Shown here in pieces: positions 32,592 through 41,225 of a stretch of DNA of 64,000 nt. This DNA comes from Parapedobacter flavus (GTDB lineage Bacteria > Bacteroidota > Bacteroidia > Sphingobacteriales > Sphingobacteriaceae). The DNA is taken from contig NZ_JAYKZZ010000001.1 in the NCBI RefSeq assembly GCF_035818675.1, forward strand, positions 62,001 to 126,000. Direction: 5' to 3'. A program made the translations under genes and the position numbers. Each line of letters begins with the position of its first letter. Positions within the stretch are counted from its first letter, which is position 1. Below the pieces are notes generated by a model that saw only the letters and a list, made by a program, of their open reading frames with translations, made no database searches and was not told the origin of the DNA.

Positions 32592-32990
32592 ATGAATACA
32601 GATCCAATAGCGGATTACCTTACCCGAGTAAGGAATGCCATTAAGGCCAACCACAGGGTTGTTGAGATTCCTGCATCGAACCTCAAGAAAGAGATTACCA
32701 AAGTTCTCTTTGATAAAGGTTACATTACTAATTACAAATTTGAGGATGACAGTGTTCAGGGTAACATCAAAATAGCCTTGAAATATCATCCGGTAAGTAA
32801 GATCCCGGCTATCCGCACATTGAAGCGTGTGAGTAAGCCCGGCCTGAGGAAGTATGCGGGAGTGGATAATATACCACGTGTGTTGAACGGTTTAGGAATC
32901 GCCATTCTGTCGACCTCCAAAGGAGTGATGACAGACAAGGAGGCTCGCCTCCAGAATGTCGGTGGCGAAGTTTTATGTTACGTATATTAA
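32592..32990 (+). CDS. rpsH: 30S ribosomal protein S8
   Basis: 132 residues; DPIADYLTRVRNAIKANHRVVEIPAS at the start and GIAILSTSKGVMTDKEAR near the end. It binds 16S helix 21 and in E. coli represses the spc operon at the L5 mRNA; no clear mimic was identified here. Confidence 0.96.
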   Translation: MNTDPIADYLTRVRNAIKANHRVVEIPASNLKKEITKVLFDKGYITNYKFEDDSVQGNIKIALKYHPVSKIPAIRTLKRVSKPGLRKYAGVDNIPRVLNGLGIAILSTSKGVMTDKEARLQNVGGEVLCYVY

Positions 32991-33008
32991 TCAGGAGGAA
33001 CACACAAC

Positions 33009-33566
33009 ATGTCAAGAATAGGAAAAGCGCCGATTGCCATTCCCGCTGGGGTGACGATCACCGTGTCTGACAAGAATTTGGTGACGGTTAAGGGACCTAA
33101 AGGCGAGTTGACTCAACAGGTTGATCGGGATATCAAGGTGGAGCAGGAAGATGGTCAGTTGTTGGTAAAACGCCCTACGGAACAGAAACGGCATAAAGCA
33201 TTGCATGGTTTGTACCGTTCGCTGCTGAACAATATGGTTGTAGGTGTTACCGAAGGGTATAGCACCACACAAGAGTTAGTGGGTGTAGGTTATCGCGCCA
33301 GTGCGCAAGGAAGCACGCTTGATCTTACCTTGGGATTTTCACACCAGGTGGTGTTGATCCTGCCGAAGGAAGTGAAAGTTTCAACCACAGCGGTTAAAGG
33401 GAAAAATCCGACCATTACATTAGAGTCTATCGATAAGCAGTTGCTGGGTCAGGTAGCGGCCAAAATCCGGTCACTGCGCGCGCCGGAACCGTATAAAGGA
33501 AAAGGTATTAAATTTGCTGGTGAACAACTGCGTAGAAAAGCAGGTAAATCGGCAGCTAAAAAATAG
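33009..33566 (+). CDS. rplF: 50S ribosomal protein L6
   Basis: 185 residues: SRIGKAPIAIPAGVTI, two repeated domains, LVGVGYRASAQG, and the C-terminal RAPEPYKGKGIKFAGEQLRRKAGKS. A good ribosome binding site (AGGAGG) precedes it. Confidence 0.97.
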   Translation: MSRIGKAPIAIPAGVTITVSDKNLVTVKGPKGELTQQVDRDIKVEQEDGQLLVKRPTEQKRHKALHGLYRSLLNNMVVGVTEGYSTTQELVGVGYRASAQGSTLDLTLGFSHQVVLILPKEVKVSTTAVKGKNPTITLESIDKQLLGQVAAKIRSLRAPEPYKGKGIKFAGEQLRRKAGKSAAKK

Positions 33567-33574
33567 TAATCGTC

Positions 33575-33928
33575 ATGGCAGGAAATAAAGTATCGCGTAG
33601 GGCACGCATTAAACAGGGGATCAGGAAACGTGTTTCAGGATCGGCCGAGCGCCCACGCTTGTCTGTATATCGGAGTAATAAGGGCATCTATGTGCAAATA
33701 ATTGATGACCAAGCCGGATCGACGTTGGCGTCTGCGTCTACGATGAGCAAAGAATTCGCTTCATCGGGTAACAAAGTAGAGCAGTCTAAAGCTGTTGGAA
33801 AGTTGATCGCTGAAAGGGCTATTGCAGCTGGAATTAGTAAAGTAGTTTTTGACCGTAATGGGTATCTGTATCACGGCCGCGTGAAATCGCTTGCTGAAGG
33901 TGCTCGGGAAGCTGGTTTGGATTTTTAA
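33575..33928 (+). CDS. rplR: 50S ribosomal protein L18
   Basis: 117 residues; RRARIKQGIRKRVSGSAERPRLSVYRSNKGIYVQIIDD is typical. Binds 5S rRNA. Confidence 0.97.
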   Translation: MAGNKVSRRARIKQGIRKRVSGSAERPRLSVYRSNKGIYVQIIDDQAGSTLASASTMSKEFASSGNKVEQSKAVGKLIAERAIAAGISKVVFDRNGYLYHGRVKSLAEGAREAGLDF

Positions 33929-33940
33929 TTGATTGAGAAC

Positions 33941-34459
33941 ATGTCATTAAGCAACATAAAGAGAGTAAAGTCAAGCGAAATCGAACTGAAAGATCGCTTG
34001 GTGAGTATCCAGCGCGTGGCCAAGGTAACTAAAGGCGGTCGTACATTTAGTTTTTCAGCTATCGTCATCGTGGGCGATGAGAATGGTGTGGTAGGGTACG
34101 GACTTGGTAAGGCCAAAGAAGTTACCGAAGCCATCACCAAGGGGATTGACGATGCAAAGAAGAACCTGATTAAGGTGCCGATCATTAAGGGTACGGTACC
34201 ACATGAGCAATATGGTAAGTATTCTGGCGGCAATGTATTGATCAAACCGGCGGTACACGGTACGGGTGTGTTGGCTGGCGGTGCTATGCGTGCGGTATTG
34301 GAAAGTGCCGGCGTAACCGATGTACTGGCCAAATCACTGGGATCGTCCAACCCCCACAACGTGGTTAAAGCTACCATTGATGCATTGTTGAAAATGCGCG
34401 ATGCGTATACCGTGGCTCAGCAACGGGGTGTGGATTTAAACAAGGTATTTAACGGATAA
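33941..34459 (+). CDS. rpsE: 30S ribosomal protein S5
   Basis: 172 residues from ATG 33941 (MSLSNIKRVKSSEIELKDRLV). A TTG at 33929 would add four residues and touch the rplR stop, so it is unlikely. GGRTFSFSAIVIVGDENGVVGYGLGKAKEV and the VLAKSLGSSNPHNVVKATIDAL segment are conserved; S5 acts in decoding accuracy. Confidence 0.96.
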   Translation: MSLSNIKRVKSSEIELKDRLVSIQRVAKVTKGGRTFSFSAIVIVGDENGVVGYGLGKAKEVTEAITKGIDDAKKNLIKVPIIKGTVPHEQYGKYSGGNVLIKPAVHGTGVLAGGAMRAVLESAGVTDVLAKSLGSSNPHNVVKATIDALLKMRDAYTVAQQRGVDLNKVFNG

Positions 34460-34464
34460 CCATC

Positions 34465-34644
34465 ATGGCAAAGATCAGAATTACCCAAATTAAGAGTATC
34501 ATCGACCGAAGCGAGCGCCAAAAGCGGACGATTCAAGCGTTGGGATTGCGTAAAATCAATCACACCGTTGAAGTGGAAGCTACGCCGTCGATTATCGGGA
34601 TGGTACGCAAGGTGAATCATCTTGTGGCAATAGAACAAGTATAA
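34465..34644 (+). CDS. rpmD: 50S ribosomal protein L30
   Basis: 59 residues, starting ATG 34465 (MAKIRITQIKSIIDRSERQK) and ending TAA 34642-34644. TIQALGLRKINHTVEVE and IIGMVRKVNHLVAIEQV are the family motifs. 5 nt after rpsE; too short for ordinary length cut-offs. Confidence 0.94.
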   Translation: MAKIRITQIKSIIDRSERQKRTIQALGLRKINHTVEVEATPSIIGMVRKVNHLVAIEQV

Positions 34645-34659
34645 CATACGTTTAATCGT

Positions 34660-34688
34660 TGTACCTGTATAGTGAAAGCGAAGGTACA
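34660..34688 (+). other. Hairpin in the rpmD-rplO spacer
   Basis: TGTACCT (34660-34666) and AGGTACA (34682-34688) pair perfectly across a 15-nt loop. The 61-nt spacer is otherwise featureless and has no terminator T-run. Confidence 0.55.
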
Positions 34689-34705
34689 GCACAATATTAG
34701 TAAAG

Positions 34706-35152
34706 ATGAACTTAAGTAATCTAAAACCGGCAGCGGGATCAACAAAAACGAGGAAGCGTATAGGACGCGGCCAGGGCTCAGGTCGTGGCGGCACGTCTAC
34801 GCGTGGCCACAAAGGGGCCCAATCGCGGTCTGGCTATAGCCGGAAGATTGGATTTGAAGGTGGGCAGATGCCGTTGCAACGCCGGGTGCCTAAATTCGGG
34901 TTTAAGAACCTGAACCGTGTTGAATACGTAGGTGTTAATCTCGACGTATTACAAGGGTTGGTGGATGAGTTCAAACTGTCTGCTATCGATTTCGATACAC
35001 TGACATCGCATGGGTTGGTCGGTAAGAAAGATTTGGTGAAGATCTTGGGTAGAGGGGAACTGAAAGCTAAGGTGGAAGTAAAAGCACATGCATTTTCAAA
35101 CACGGCACAGCAAGCGATAGAAGCAGCAGGAGGCTCGATTGTAAAACTTTAA
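34706..35152 (+). CDS. rplO: 50S ribosomal protein L15
   Basis: 148 residues; LKPAAGSTKTRKRIGRGQGSGRGGTSTRGHKGAQSRSG is the glycine-rich start of L15 and EGGQMPLQRRVPKFGF follows. 3 nt before secY. Confidence 0.97.
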   Translation: MNLSNLKPAAGSTKTRKRIGRGQGSGRGGTSTRGHKGAQSRSGYSRKIGFEGGQMPLQRRVPKFGFKNLNRVEYVGVNLDVLQGLVDEFKLSAIDFDTLTSHGLVGKKDLVKILGRGELKAKVEVKAHAFSNTAQQAIEAAGGSIVKL

Positions 35153-35155
35153 TAC

Positions 35156-36493
35156 ATGAAGAAGCTAATCACAACCTTGACCAATATTTGGAAGATCGAT
35201 GATCTGAGAACGCGTATTCTGAATACGCTTTTATTTCTTTTGATCTATCGCGTAGGGTGCCATATCGTGTTGCCCGGTGTTAACCCAGCTGCGCTTCAGC
35301 ATGAAGCTAAAGAAGGATTGCTGGGATTACTCGATATGTTTGCCGGCGGATCATTCTCCCGCTCGGCCATCTTTGCATTGGGTGTAATGCCTTACATTTC
35401 GGCTTCCATTGTTGTTCAATTGCTGGGTATCGCTGTTCCTTATTTCCAGAAGCTACAGAAAGAGGGGGAAAGTGGGCGTAAGAAGATGACGCAGATTACG
35501 CGTTACCTTACGCTGGCCATTACCTTGGTGCAATCCGTCGCATATGTGCGCACGCAAATCGATGCTGGGGCTAAGATGATTCCCGATCCGATGTTTACGA
35601 TTCTGTCTGCGTTTGTGTTGACTGCAGGTACGTTGTTTGTGATGTGGCTTGGTGAGAAGATTACCGACAAAGGTATTGGAAACGGCATCTCGTTGATCAT
35701 TATGGTGGGTATCATTGCCCAACTGCCCAGTGGTCTTACTGCCGAGTGGTTTTCTCGGATGAGTACAGGCGGCGGTGGCCCGATCCCATTGTTACTGGAG
35801 TTTGTTGCATTGTTCCTCGTCGTGATTTTTACGATTCTTATTGTACAGGGCGTGCGTAAGATTCCTGTTCAGTATGCTAAGAAAATCGTCGGAAACAAGC
35901 AGTACGGCGGCGTCCGGCAGTATATCCCGTTGAAGGTTAATGCTTCTGGCGTAATGCCGATTATCTTCGCGCAGGCTATTATGTTTGTGCCGATGAGCGT
36001 TGGGCAGTTTTTCCCCGATTTGCAATCGCCATTTTTAACATCATTGAGTAACTATACGTCCGTTGCTTACAATGTGGTGTTTGCCGTTCTTATTATCGCC
36101 TTTACGTTTTTCTACACCGCCATTATGGTAAATCCACAACAGATGTCGGAAGACATGAAGAAGAATGGTGGGTTTATCCCTGGGATTAAACCGGGACAGG
36201 CCACCAACTACTACATTGATGGTGTCGTCTCTAAGATTACGTTCCCGGGGTCTATATTTTTGGCAATTGTTGCTATATTTCCGGCAATCGCGAGTCTGTT
36301 TGGAGTGAATAATCAATTTGCCCATTTTTACGGAGGTACATCACTGTTGATTTTGGTGGGGGTTGTATTGGATACGCTGCAGCAGATAGAAAGTCATTTG
36401 TTGATGCGCCATTATGATGGATTGATGAAAACCGGCCGTATTCGGGGGCGTGCCTCCGCTGTAAATACCGGCACGACACAGTCTGTCATCTAG
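35156..36493 (+). CDS. secY: Protein translocase subunit SecY
   Basis: 445 residues with about ten transmembrane helices. Hallmarks: NTLLFLLIYRVGCHIVLPGV, the plug region FAGGSFSRSAIFALGVMPYISASI, the loop QKEGESGRKKMTQITRYLT, and the late cytoplasmic loop with GGFIPGIKPGQ. It forms the membrane channel for secreted proteins. Confidence 0.97.
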   Translation: MKKLITTLTNIWKIDDLRTRILNTLLFLLIYRVGCHIVLPGVNPAALQHEAKEGLLGLLDMFAGGSFSRSAIFALGVMPYISASIVVQLLGIAVPYFQKLQKEGESGRKKMTQITRYLTLAITLVQSVAYVRTQIDAGAKMIPDPMFTILSAFVLTAGTLFVMWLGEKITDKGIGNGISLIIMVGIIAQLPSGLTAEWFSRMSTGGGGPIPLLLEFVALFLVVIFTILIVQGVRKIPVQYAKKIVGNKQYGGVRQYIPLKVNASGVMPIIFAQAIMFVPMSVGQFFPDLQSPFLTSLSNYTSVAYNVVFAVLIIAFTFFYTAIMVNPQQMSEDMKKNGGFIPGIKPGQATNYYIDGVVSKITFPGSIFLAIVAIFPAIASLFGVNNQFAHFYGGTSLLILVGVVLDTLQQIESHLLMRHYDGLMKTGRIRGRASAVNTGTTQSVI

Positions 36494-36500
36494 TTTTTGC

Positions 36501-37286
36501 ATGTCTAAGGTATATTACAAATCCGCTGAAGATATTGAACAACTGCGAAAGTCGGCTACCGTACTTTCGCAGTTGCTCGGTGAAATTGCCCAGGTCATCC
36601 GGCCAGGTATAACCACGCTTTCATTAGATAAGTTGGCTCATGATTATATCCAGGACCATGGGGGGCAACCGGCATTTCTCAATTACAACGGATTCCCCAA
36701 CTCATTGTGCATATCGGTAAACGACCAGGTCGTACACGGTATCCCCAGTGACTACGAGCTTCGTGACGGGGATATCGTAACGGTAGATGGCGGCGTTGAT
36801 CTGAATGGCTATATTAGTGATTCGGCATATACGTTTGCTGTGGGCGACGTAACTGCTGAGGTGAACCAATTACTTGGTGTAACCTTGGAAGCGCTCAATT
36901 TGGGTATTGCACAGGCTGTGACAGGCAAGCGCGTAGGTGATATTGCTTATGCCGTGCAGGACCACGTGACCCGATATGGATATGGCATTGTAAGGGAACT
37001 CGTTGGACACGGCGTTGGGTTCAAGCTACACGAGAAACCGGAGGTGCCCAATTACGGGAAGCGGGGTACGGGTAGCAAGCTTGAGGAGGGCTTAGTGATT
37101 TGTATTGAGCCGATGATTAACATGGGCAGAGCGCAGGTGAAATTTTGGGACGACGGCTGGACAGTGAGCACAGTTGATGGCAAACCATCCGCACATTTCG
37201 AGCATATGGTTGCTATTCACAAAGGATCGCCGGATGTACTGACAACCTTTGCGTATATTGAGGAAGTTTTGGGTAAAAAGAATTGA
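36501..37286 (+). CDS. map: Type I methionine aminopeptidase
   Basis: 261 residues. Removes the initiator Met. Metal ligands are in VTVDGGVDLNGYISDSAYTF (two Asp), GHGVGFKLHEKPEVPNYG (His), VICIEPMI (Glu) and SAHFEHMVAI (Glu). 7 nt after secY. The infA promoter starts at its 3' end. Confidence 0.96.
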   Translation: MSKVYYKSAEDIEQLRKSATVLSQLLGEIAQVIRPGITTLSLDKLAHDYIQDHGGQPAFLNYNGFPNSLCISVNDQVVHGIPSDYELRDGDIVTVDGGVDLNGYISDSAYTFAVGDVTAEVNQLLGVTLEALNLGIAQAVTGKRVGDIAYAVQDHVTRYGYGIVRELVGHGVGFKLHEKPEVPNYGKRGTGSKLEEGLVICIEPMINMGRAQVKFWDDGWTVSTVDGKPSAHFEHMVAIHKGSPDVLTTFAYIEEVLGKKN

Positions 37287-37312
37287 CAATCAATTTTTTT
37301 TGGTTATCTTTG
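37282..37312 (+). promoter_or_regulatory. Internal promoter before infA
   Basis: -33 ATTG (37282-37285, one base from TTTG), 19-bp spacer, -7 TATCTTTG (37305-37312). Predicted start about 42 nt before infA. It would allow infA to rplQ to be expressed apart from the rplC promoter. Confidence 0.7.
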
Positions 37313-37358
37313 CAACCCTGTTTATGTAGGGGTATAATTAGATAATAATCAAGACTAT

Positions 37359-37577
37359 ATGGCTAAACAAGCCTCAATCGAGCAAGACGGAGTCATTAAA
37401 GAAGCGCTATCCAATGCGATGTTTCGCGTTGAATTGGAAAATGGGCATGAGATTATTGCCCATATTTCGGGTAAAATGAGGATGCACTACATCAAAATTT
37501 TGCCTGGCGATAGGGTAAAGCTGGAGATGTCTCCATATGATTTGACAAAAGGAAGAATAACATATCGATATAAATAG
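37359..37577 (+). CDS. infA: Translation initiation factor IF-1
   Basis: 72 residues: AKQASIEQDGVIKEALSNAMFRVELENGHEIIAHISGKMR and ILPGDRVKLEMSPYDLTKGRITYRYK are the S1-like fold of IF-1. Preceded by its own promoter. Confidence 0.97.
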   Translation: MAKQASIEQDGVIKEALSNAMFRVELENGHEIIAHISGKMRMHYIKILPGDRVKLEMSPYDLTKGRITYRYK

Positions 37578-37612
37578 AGCGGGGGGACCCGCTTAGAAAG
37601 CAACATAAGATC

Positions 37613-37729
37613 ATGAAAGTCAGAGCATCCATAAAGAAGCGTAGCGCGGATTGCAAGATTATCCGCCGGAAGGGTAAAGTTTTTGTAATCAATAAGAAGA
37701 ACCCTAAGTTCAAACAACGTCAGGGATAA
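37613..37729 (+). CDS. rpmJ: 50S ribosomal protein L36, zinc-free form
   Basis: 38 residues, MKVRASIKKRSADCKIIRRK at the start, ending KFKQRQG. The zinc form needs three Cys and one His; here only one Cys remains (ADCK), so it is the zinc-independent version. ATG 37613, TAA 37727-37729. Confidence 0.95.
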   Translation: MKVRASIKKRSADCKIIRRKGKVFVINKKNPKFKQRQG

Positions 37730-37750
37730 TCGTAATTCATTAACATATAT

Positions 37751-38128
37751 ATGGCAAGGATCGCAGGTATAGATTTACCTAAAAACAAAAGAGGAGAAAT
37801 AGGCCTCACCTATATTTACGGAATCGGACGCTCCACGGCTCAGCGCATTCTAGACAAAGCTGGCATCAGTTACGATGTGAAAGTTCAGGAATGGGATGAT
37901 GACCAGTTGGGCGCTATTCGTAGTGTCATCACTGAGGAGATCAAGGTAGAAGGTGCACTCCGCTCTGAAGTGCAATTGAATATCAAACGGTTAATGGATA
38001 TCGGCTGCTACCGCGGGCTACGCCACCGTAAGCACCTGCCGGTTCGTGGTCAACGCACCAAAAACAATTCGCGTACCCGGAAAGGAAAACGTAAGACGGT
38101 TGCGAACAAGAAAAAAGCTACAAAATAA
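37751..38128 (+). CDS. rpsM: 30S ribosomal protein S13
   Basis: 125 residues; RIAGIDLPKNKRGEIGLTYIYGIGRSTAQ and the RGLRHRKHLPVRGQRTKNNSRTRKGKRKTV tail are typical. 21 nt after rpmJ. Confidence 0.97.
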   Translation: MARIAGIDLPKNKRGEIGLTYIYGIGRSTAQRILDKAGISYDVKVQEWDDDQLGAIRSVITEEIKVEGALRSEVQLNIKRLMDIGCYRGLRHRKHLPVRGQRTKNNSRTRKGKRKTVANKKKATK

Positions 38129-38147
38129 TAATTGAACGAAGAATATA

Positions 38148-38537
38148 ATGGCTAAAAGTAAAAAAGCTAGCAAAAAGCGCGTTGTTACCATTGAGGCCGT
38201 TGGTCAGGCACATATCAACGCTACCTTCAATAATATCATTATTACGCTTACGAACAACCAGGGGCAAGCCATTTCTTGGTCTAGCGCAGGTAAGATGGGC
38301 TTTAGGGGTTCTAAGAAGAACACTCCTTATGCTGCTTCTCAAGCTGCTACAGACTGTGGTAAAGTTGCCCACGATTTGGGATTGCGCAAAGTGGAGGTTT
38401 TTGTAAAAGGCCCCGGTGCTGGTAGGGAGTCAGCGATTCGTACGTTGCAAAACAACGGGATCGAAGTGACCTCCATCAGAGACATCACCCCGTTGCCGCA
38501 TAACGGTTGCCGTCCGCCCAAACGTAGAAGAGTATAA
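38148..38537 (+). CDS. rpsK: 30S ribosomal protein S11
   Basis: 129 residues; AHINATFNNIIITLTNNQGQAISWSSAGKMGFRGSKKNTPYAA and DITPLPHNGCRPPKRRRV are the family signatures. Confidence 0.97.
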   Translation: MAKSKKASKKRVVTIEAVGQAHINATFNNIIITLTNNQGQAISWSSAGKMGFRGSKKNTPYAASQAATDCGKVAHDLGLRKVEVFVKGPGAGRESAIRTLQNNGIEVTSIRDITPLPHNGCRPPKRRRV

Positions 38538-38605
38538 TACAATAAATTTTTAAAGCTAAGATTCTTCAGTTGTAGGCTGAAAGATACTTTAAAACCAATC
38601 ATCAT

Positions 38606-39214
38606 ATGGCAAGATATACAGGACCAAAGTCCAAAATCGCCCGTAAATTCAGGGAACCCATTTTCGGGCCAGACAAAGCGTTAGATCGCAAGAACTATCC
38701 GCCGGGACAACACGGTGCGTCGAAGCGTCGGGGCAAACAATCGGAGTATGCTGTGCAGCTGCTCGAGAAGCAAAAGGCAAAATACACTTATGGTGTATTG
38801 GAACGCCAGTTCGCAAACCTGTTTGTGAAAGCCTCTTCCAAACAAGGTATTACCGGCGAGATTTTCCTCAAGTTGTTGGAGGCTCGGTTGGATAATACGG
38901 TTTACCGTTTGGGCATTGCTCCTACCCGCTCGGCCGCTCGGCAACTGGTTGGACATAAACACATCACCGTGAATGGCGAAGTGGTGAATATTCCGTCTTA
39001 CAGCCTCCGCGCGGGTGACATCATAGCTGTCCGGGAGCGCTCCAAATCACTCGAAACAATTACCGATTCAGTGGCTGGACGCAAGATCAACAAGTTTAGC
39101 TGGCTGGAATGGGATGCGAACGAATTGGTTGGAAAGTTCCTGAACTATCCGGATCGTACCGAGATTCCCGAGAATATCAAGGAAAGCTTAATTGTGGAGT
39201 TGTACTCCAAGTAA
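38606..39214 (+). CDS. rpsD: 30S ribosomal protein S4
   Basis: 202 residues: RYTGPKSKIARKFREPIFGPDKALDRKNYPPGQHG and the S4 RNA-binding domain LEARLDNTVYRLGIAPTRSAARQLVGHKHITVNG. S4 represses the alpha operon in E. coli; the hairpin just after this gene is a possible regulatory site here. Confidence 0.97.
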   Translation: MARYTGPKSKIARKFREPIFGPDKALDRKNYPPGQHGASKRRGKQSEYAVQLLEKQKAKYTYGVLERQFANLFVKASSKQGITGEIFLKLLEARLDNTVYRLGIAPTRSAARQLVGHKHITVNGEVVNIPSYSLRAGDIIAVRERSKSLETITDSVAGRKINKFSWLEWDANELVGKFLNYPDRTEIPENIKESLIVELYSK

Positions 39215-39222
39215 GTAACACG

Positions 39223-39259
39223 CAAGAGCAGTACAGCCTATTTAGGTGCACTGTTCTTG
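39223..39259 (+). other. Long hairpin in the rpsD-rpoA spacer
   Basis: CAAGAGCAGT (39223-39232) pairs with ACTGTTCTTG (39250-39259): ten pairs including one G-U, with CCT/AGG able to pair inside. No T-run of length follows. It could be an attenuator, a processing site or a binding site for a ribosomal protein. Confidence 0.6.
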
Positions 39260-39300
39260 CTGTATAGCATATTTTGTAAACAATCATTAAGAATAATTAA

Positions 39301-40293
39301 ATGGCAATCTTAGCATTTCAAAGACCTGATAAAGTTATCATGCAGAAATCGACGGATTTCGATGGCACATTTGAATTTCGTCCATTGGAACCTGGTTTCG
39401 GGGTGACAATCGGTAATGCTTTACGCCGTATTCTATTGTCCTCGCTGGAAGGATATGCAATTACGTCGATTCGTTTTTCGGGTGTATCGCATGAGTTTTC
39501 TACCATCAAAGGTGTTGTGGAGGACGTTACCGAGATCATCTTGAACCTTAAGCAGGTGCGTTTTAAGAAAACGGGCGAGATGGGCGACACGGAAAAGGTC
39601 TTTATGGTGATCAATGGACAGGATCAAGTAACCGCCGGCGATATTACCAGCTTTTCGACCAACTTTACGGTGTTGAATCCGGATTTGGTAATCTGTAATA
39701 TGGAGAGTTCCGTTACGTTGGAACTCGAGCTCAACATCTCGAAGGGCCGTGGATATATTAACGCTGAGGAAAATAAGGTGGTGGACGGCCCTGTTGGTGT
39801 TATTGCAGTCGACTCGATATTTACCCCAATCAAGAATGTAAAATATACCATTGAAAACTATCGGGTAGAGCAAAAGACTGACTATGAGAAGCTTTTGTTG
39901 GATATTTCAACAGATGGCTCTATTCATCCGGAGGATGCATTAAAAGAGGCTGCTAAGATTTTGATTCAGCACTTTATGTTGTTCTCTGATGAAAACATGT
40001 TGTTGGAATCTCAAGCTAAGGAAGAAACCAAGGTGGTAGACGAAGAGATTTTGCATATGCGTAAAGTTTTGAAAACCGAATTGGTAGATTTGGATTTGTC
40101 CGTGCGGGCGTTGAATTGCCTGAAAGCTGCAGACATCCGTACACTGGCCGAATTGGTAACGTACGACGTGGCAGATATGTTGAAGTTCCGGAACTTTGGT
40201 AAGAAGTCACTGAGCGAAATCCAAGAACTAGTTAAATCGAAGAGCTTGTCGTTCGGAATGAACTTGGCTAAGTATAAGCTTGACGAGGAATAA
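39301..40293 (+). CDS. rpoA: RNA polymerase alpha subunit
   Basis: 330 residues. The N-terminal dimerisation domain (FRPLEPGFGVTIGNALRRILLSSLEGYAITSI) and the C-terminal DNA-binding domain (VRALNCLKAADIRTLAELVTY and FRNFGKKSLSEIQELVKS) are both present. 86 nt after rpsD, 78 nt before rplQ. Confidence 0.97.
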   Translation: MAILAFQRPDKVIMQKSTDFDGTFEFRPLEPGFGVTIGNALRRILLSSLEGYAITSIRFSGVSHEFSTIKGVVEDVTEIILNLKQVRFKKTGEMGDTEKVFMVINGQDQVTAGDITSFSTNFTVLNPDLVICNMESSVTLELELNISKGRGYINAEENKVVDGPVGVIAVDSIFTPIKNVKYTIENYRVEQKTDYEKLLLDISTDGSIHPEDALKEAAKILIQHFMLFSDENMLLESQAKEETKVVDEEILHMRKVLKTELVDLDLSVRALNCLKAADIRTLAELVTYDVADMLKFRNFGKKSLSEIQELVKSKSLSFGMNLAKYKLDEE

Positions 40294-40371
40294 ATTTAAA
40301 TAATAGCGACCTGTTGCATAATTCCTTCCCGATAGTTAGCGGGGGCGGTATGCACAAATTTTAATAAGAAA

Positions 40372-41007
40372 ATGAGACACGGAAAAAGATTCAACCATTT
40401 AGGGCGCACATCTAGTCACCGCAAGGCAATGTTGTCTAACATGGCTACTTCGTTGATTAAGCACAAACGCATTACCACTACATTGGCCAAAGCCAAAGCG
40501 CTACGTAAGTATGTAGAGCCATTGATTACCAAGTCTAAGAACGATACTACGCACTCACGCCGTACCGTATTCAGCTATCTGCAAGATAAAGAAGCTGTGA
40601 CGATACTTTTCCGTGAAATTTCTGAGAAGGTGGCTACCCGTCCGGGCGGCTACACCCGTATCATCAAGTTAGAAAACCGTTTGGGCGATAACGCCGAGAT
40701 GGCTTTTATCGAGTTGGTGGATTACAATGAGGTGTATAAGAAAGACGGTGAGGTTAAGGAGCGCAAATCTACCCGACGACGTGGAGGTAAAAAGAAGGCC
40801 GCTGCTGCACCTGCTGCTGAGGTTGTCGAGGAATCGGCTACCGAAGGAGAAGAGGTAGTTGCAGAGGCTGCCGACGTTGAAGCCGCCGACATGCCGCAAG
40901 TAGCGGAAGAGGTTGCCGAGACGGAAGCCGCTCCAGCAGTTGACGACGAAGCAGAGACTCAGAAAGAAGATACCCAAGAAGAAGGCAAAGAGGAAAAGAA
41001 AGACTGA
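40372..41007 (+). CDS. rplQ: 50S ribosomal protein L17 with a long acidic tail
   Basis: 211 residues. Residues 1-130 are L17 (MRHGKRFNHLGRTSSHRKAML at the start, RPGGYTRIIKL). Residues 131-211 are an Ala/Glu/Asp-rich tail after a KKAAAAPAA junction. Long disordered extensions on L17 are common in Bacteroidota; function unknown. Last gene of the ribosomal operon. Confidence 0.96.
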   Translation: MRHGKRFNHLGRTSSHRKAMLSNMATSLIKHKRITTTLAKAKALRKYVEPLITKSKNDTTHSRRTVFSYLQDKEAVTILFREISEKVATRPGGYTRIIKLENRLGDNAEMAFIELVDYNEVYKKDGEVKERKSTRRRGGKKKAAAAPAAEVVEESATEGEEVVAEAADVEAADMPQVAEEVAETEAAPAVDDEAETQKEDTQEEGKEEKKD

Positions 41008-41034
41008 GTCTTACAACGTTGACAAGATTTAAGG

Positions 41035-41063
41035 AACCGGCTTATTCAAAGCCGGTTTTTTTT
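41035..41063 (+). terminator. Intrinsic terminator of the ribosomal operon
   Basis: AACCGGCTT (41035-41043), loop ATTCA, AAGCCGGTT (41049-41057), then a run of T to 41063. A 9-bp perfect stem with a T-tract 28 nt after rplQ. Confidence 0.92.
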
Positions 41064-41146
41064 GGTTTTATCAGTTTGTGTTTTTGTGCGTGGAAATCCA
41101 ACGTAACTTGCGTATAGGTTTCCGGCTGCATATCAATTCAAGTTTA

Positions 41147-41154
41147 TATCTTTG
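41147..41154 (+). promoter_or_regulatory. -7 promoter element of the arginine operon
   Basis: TATCTTTG fits TAnnTTTG; no clear TTTG at the -33 spacing (TTTC lies 24 bp upstream). Predicted start near 41159. Confidence 0.5.
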
Positions 41155-41225
41155 CGCAGATGATTTACTCCATTAACAATCCTGTTCCTATACCACGGAA
41201 ATCACAGGAGCTATTTGGTAAGAAA

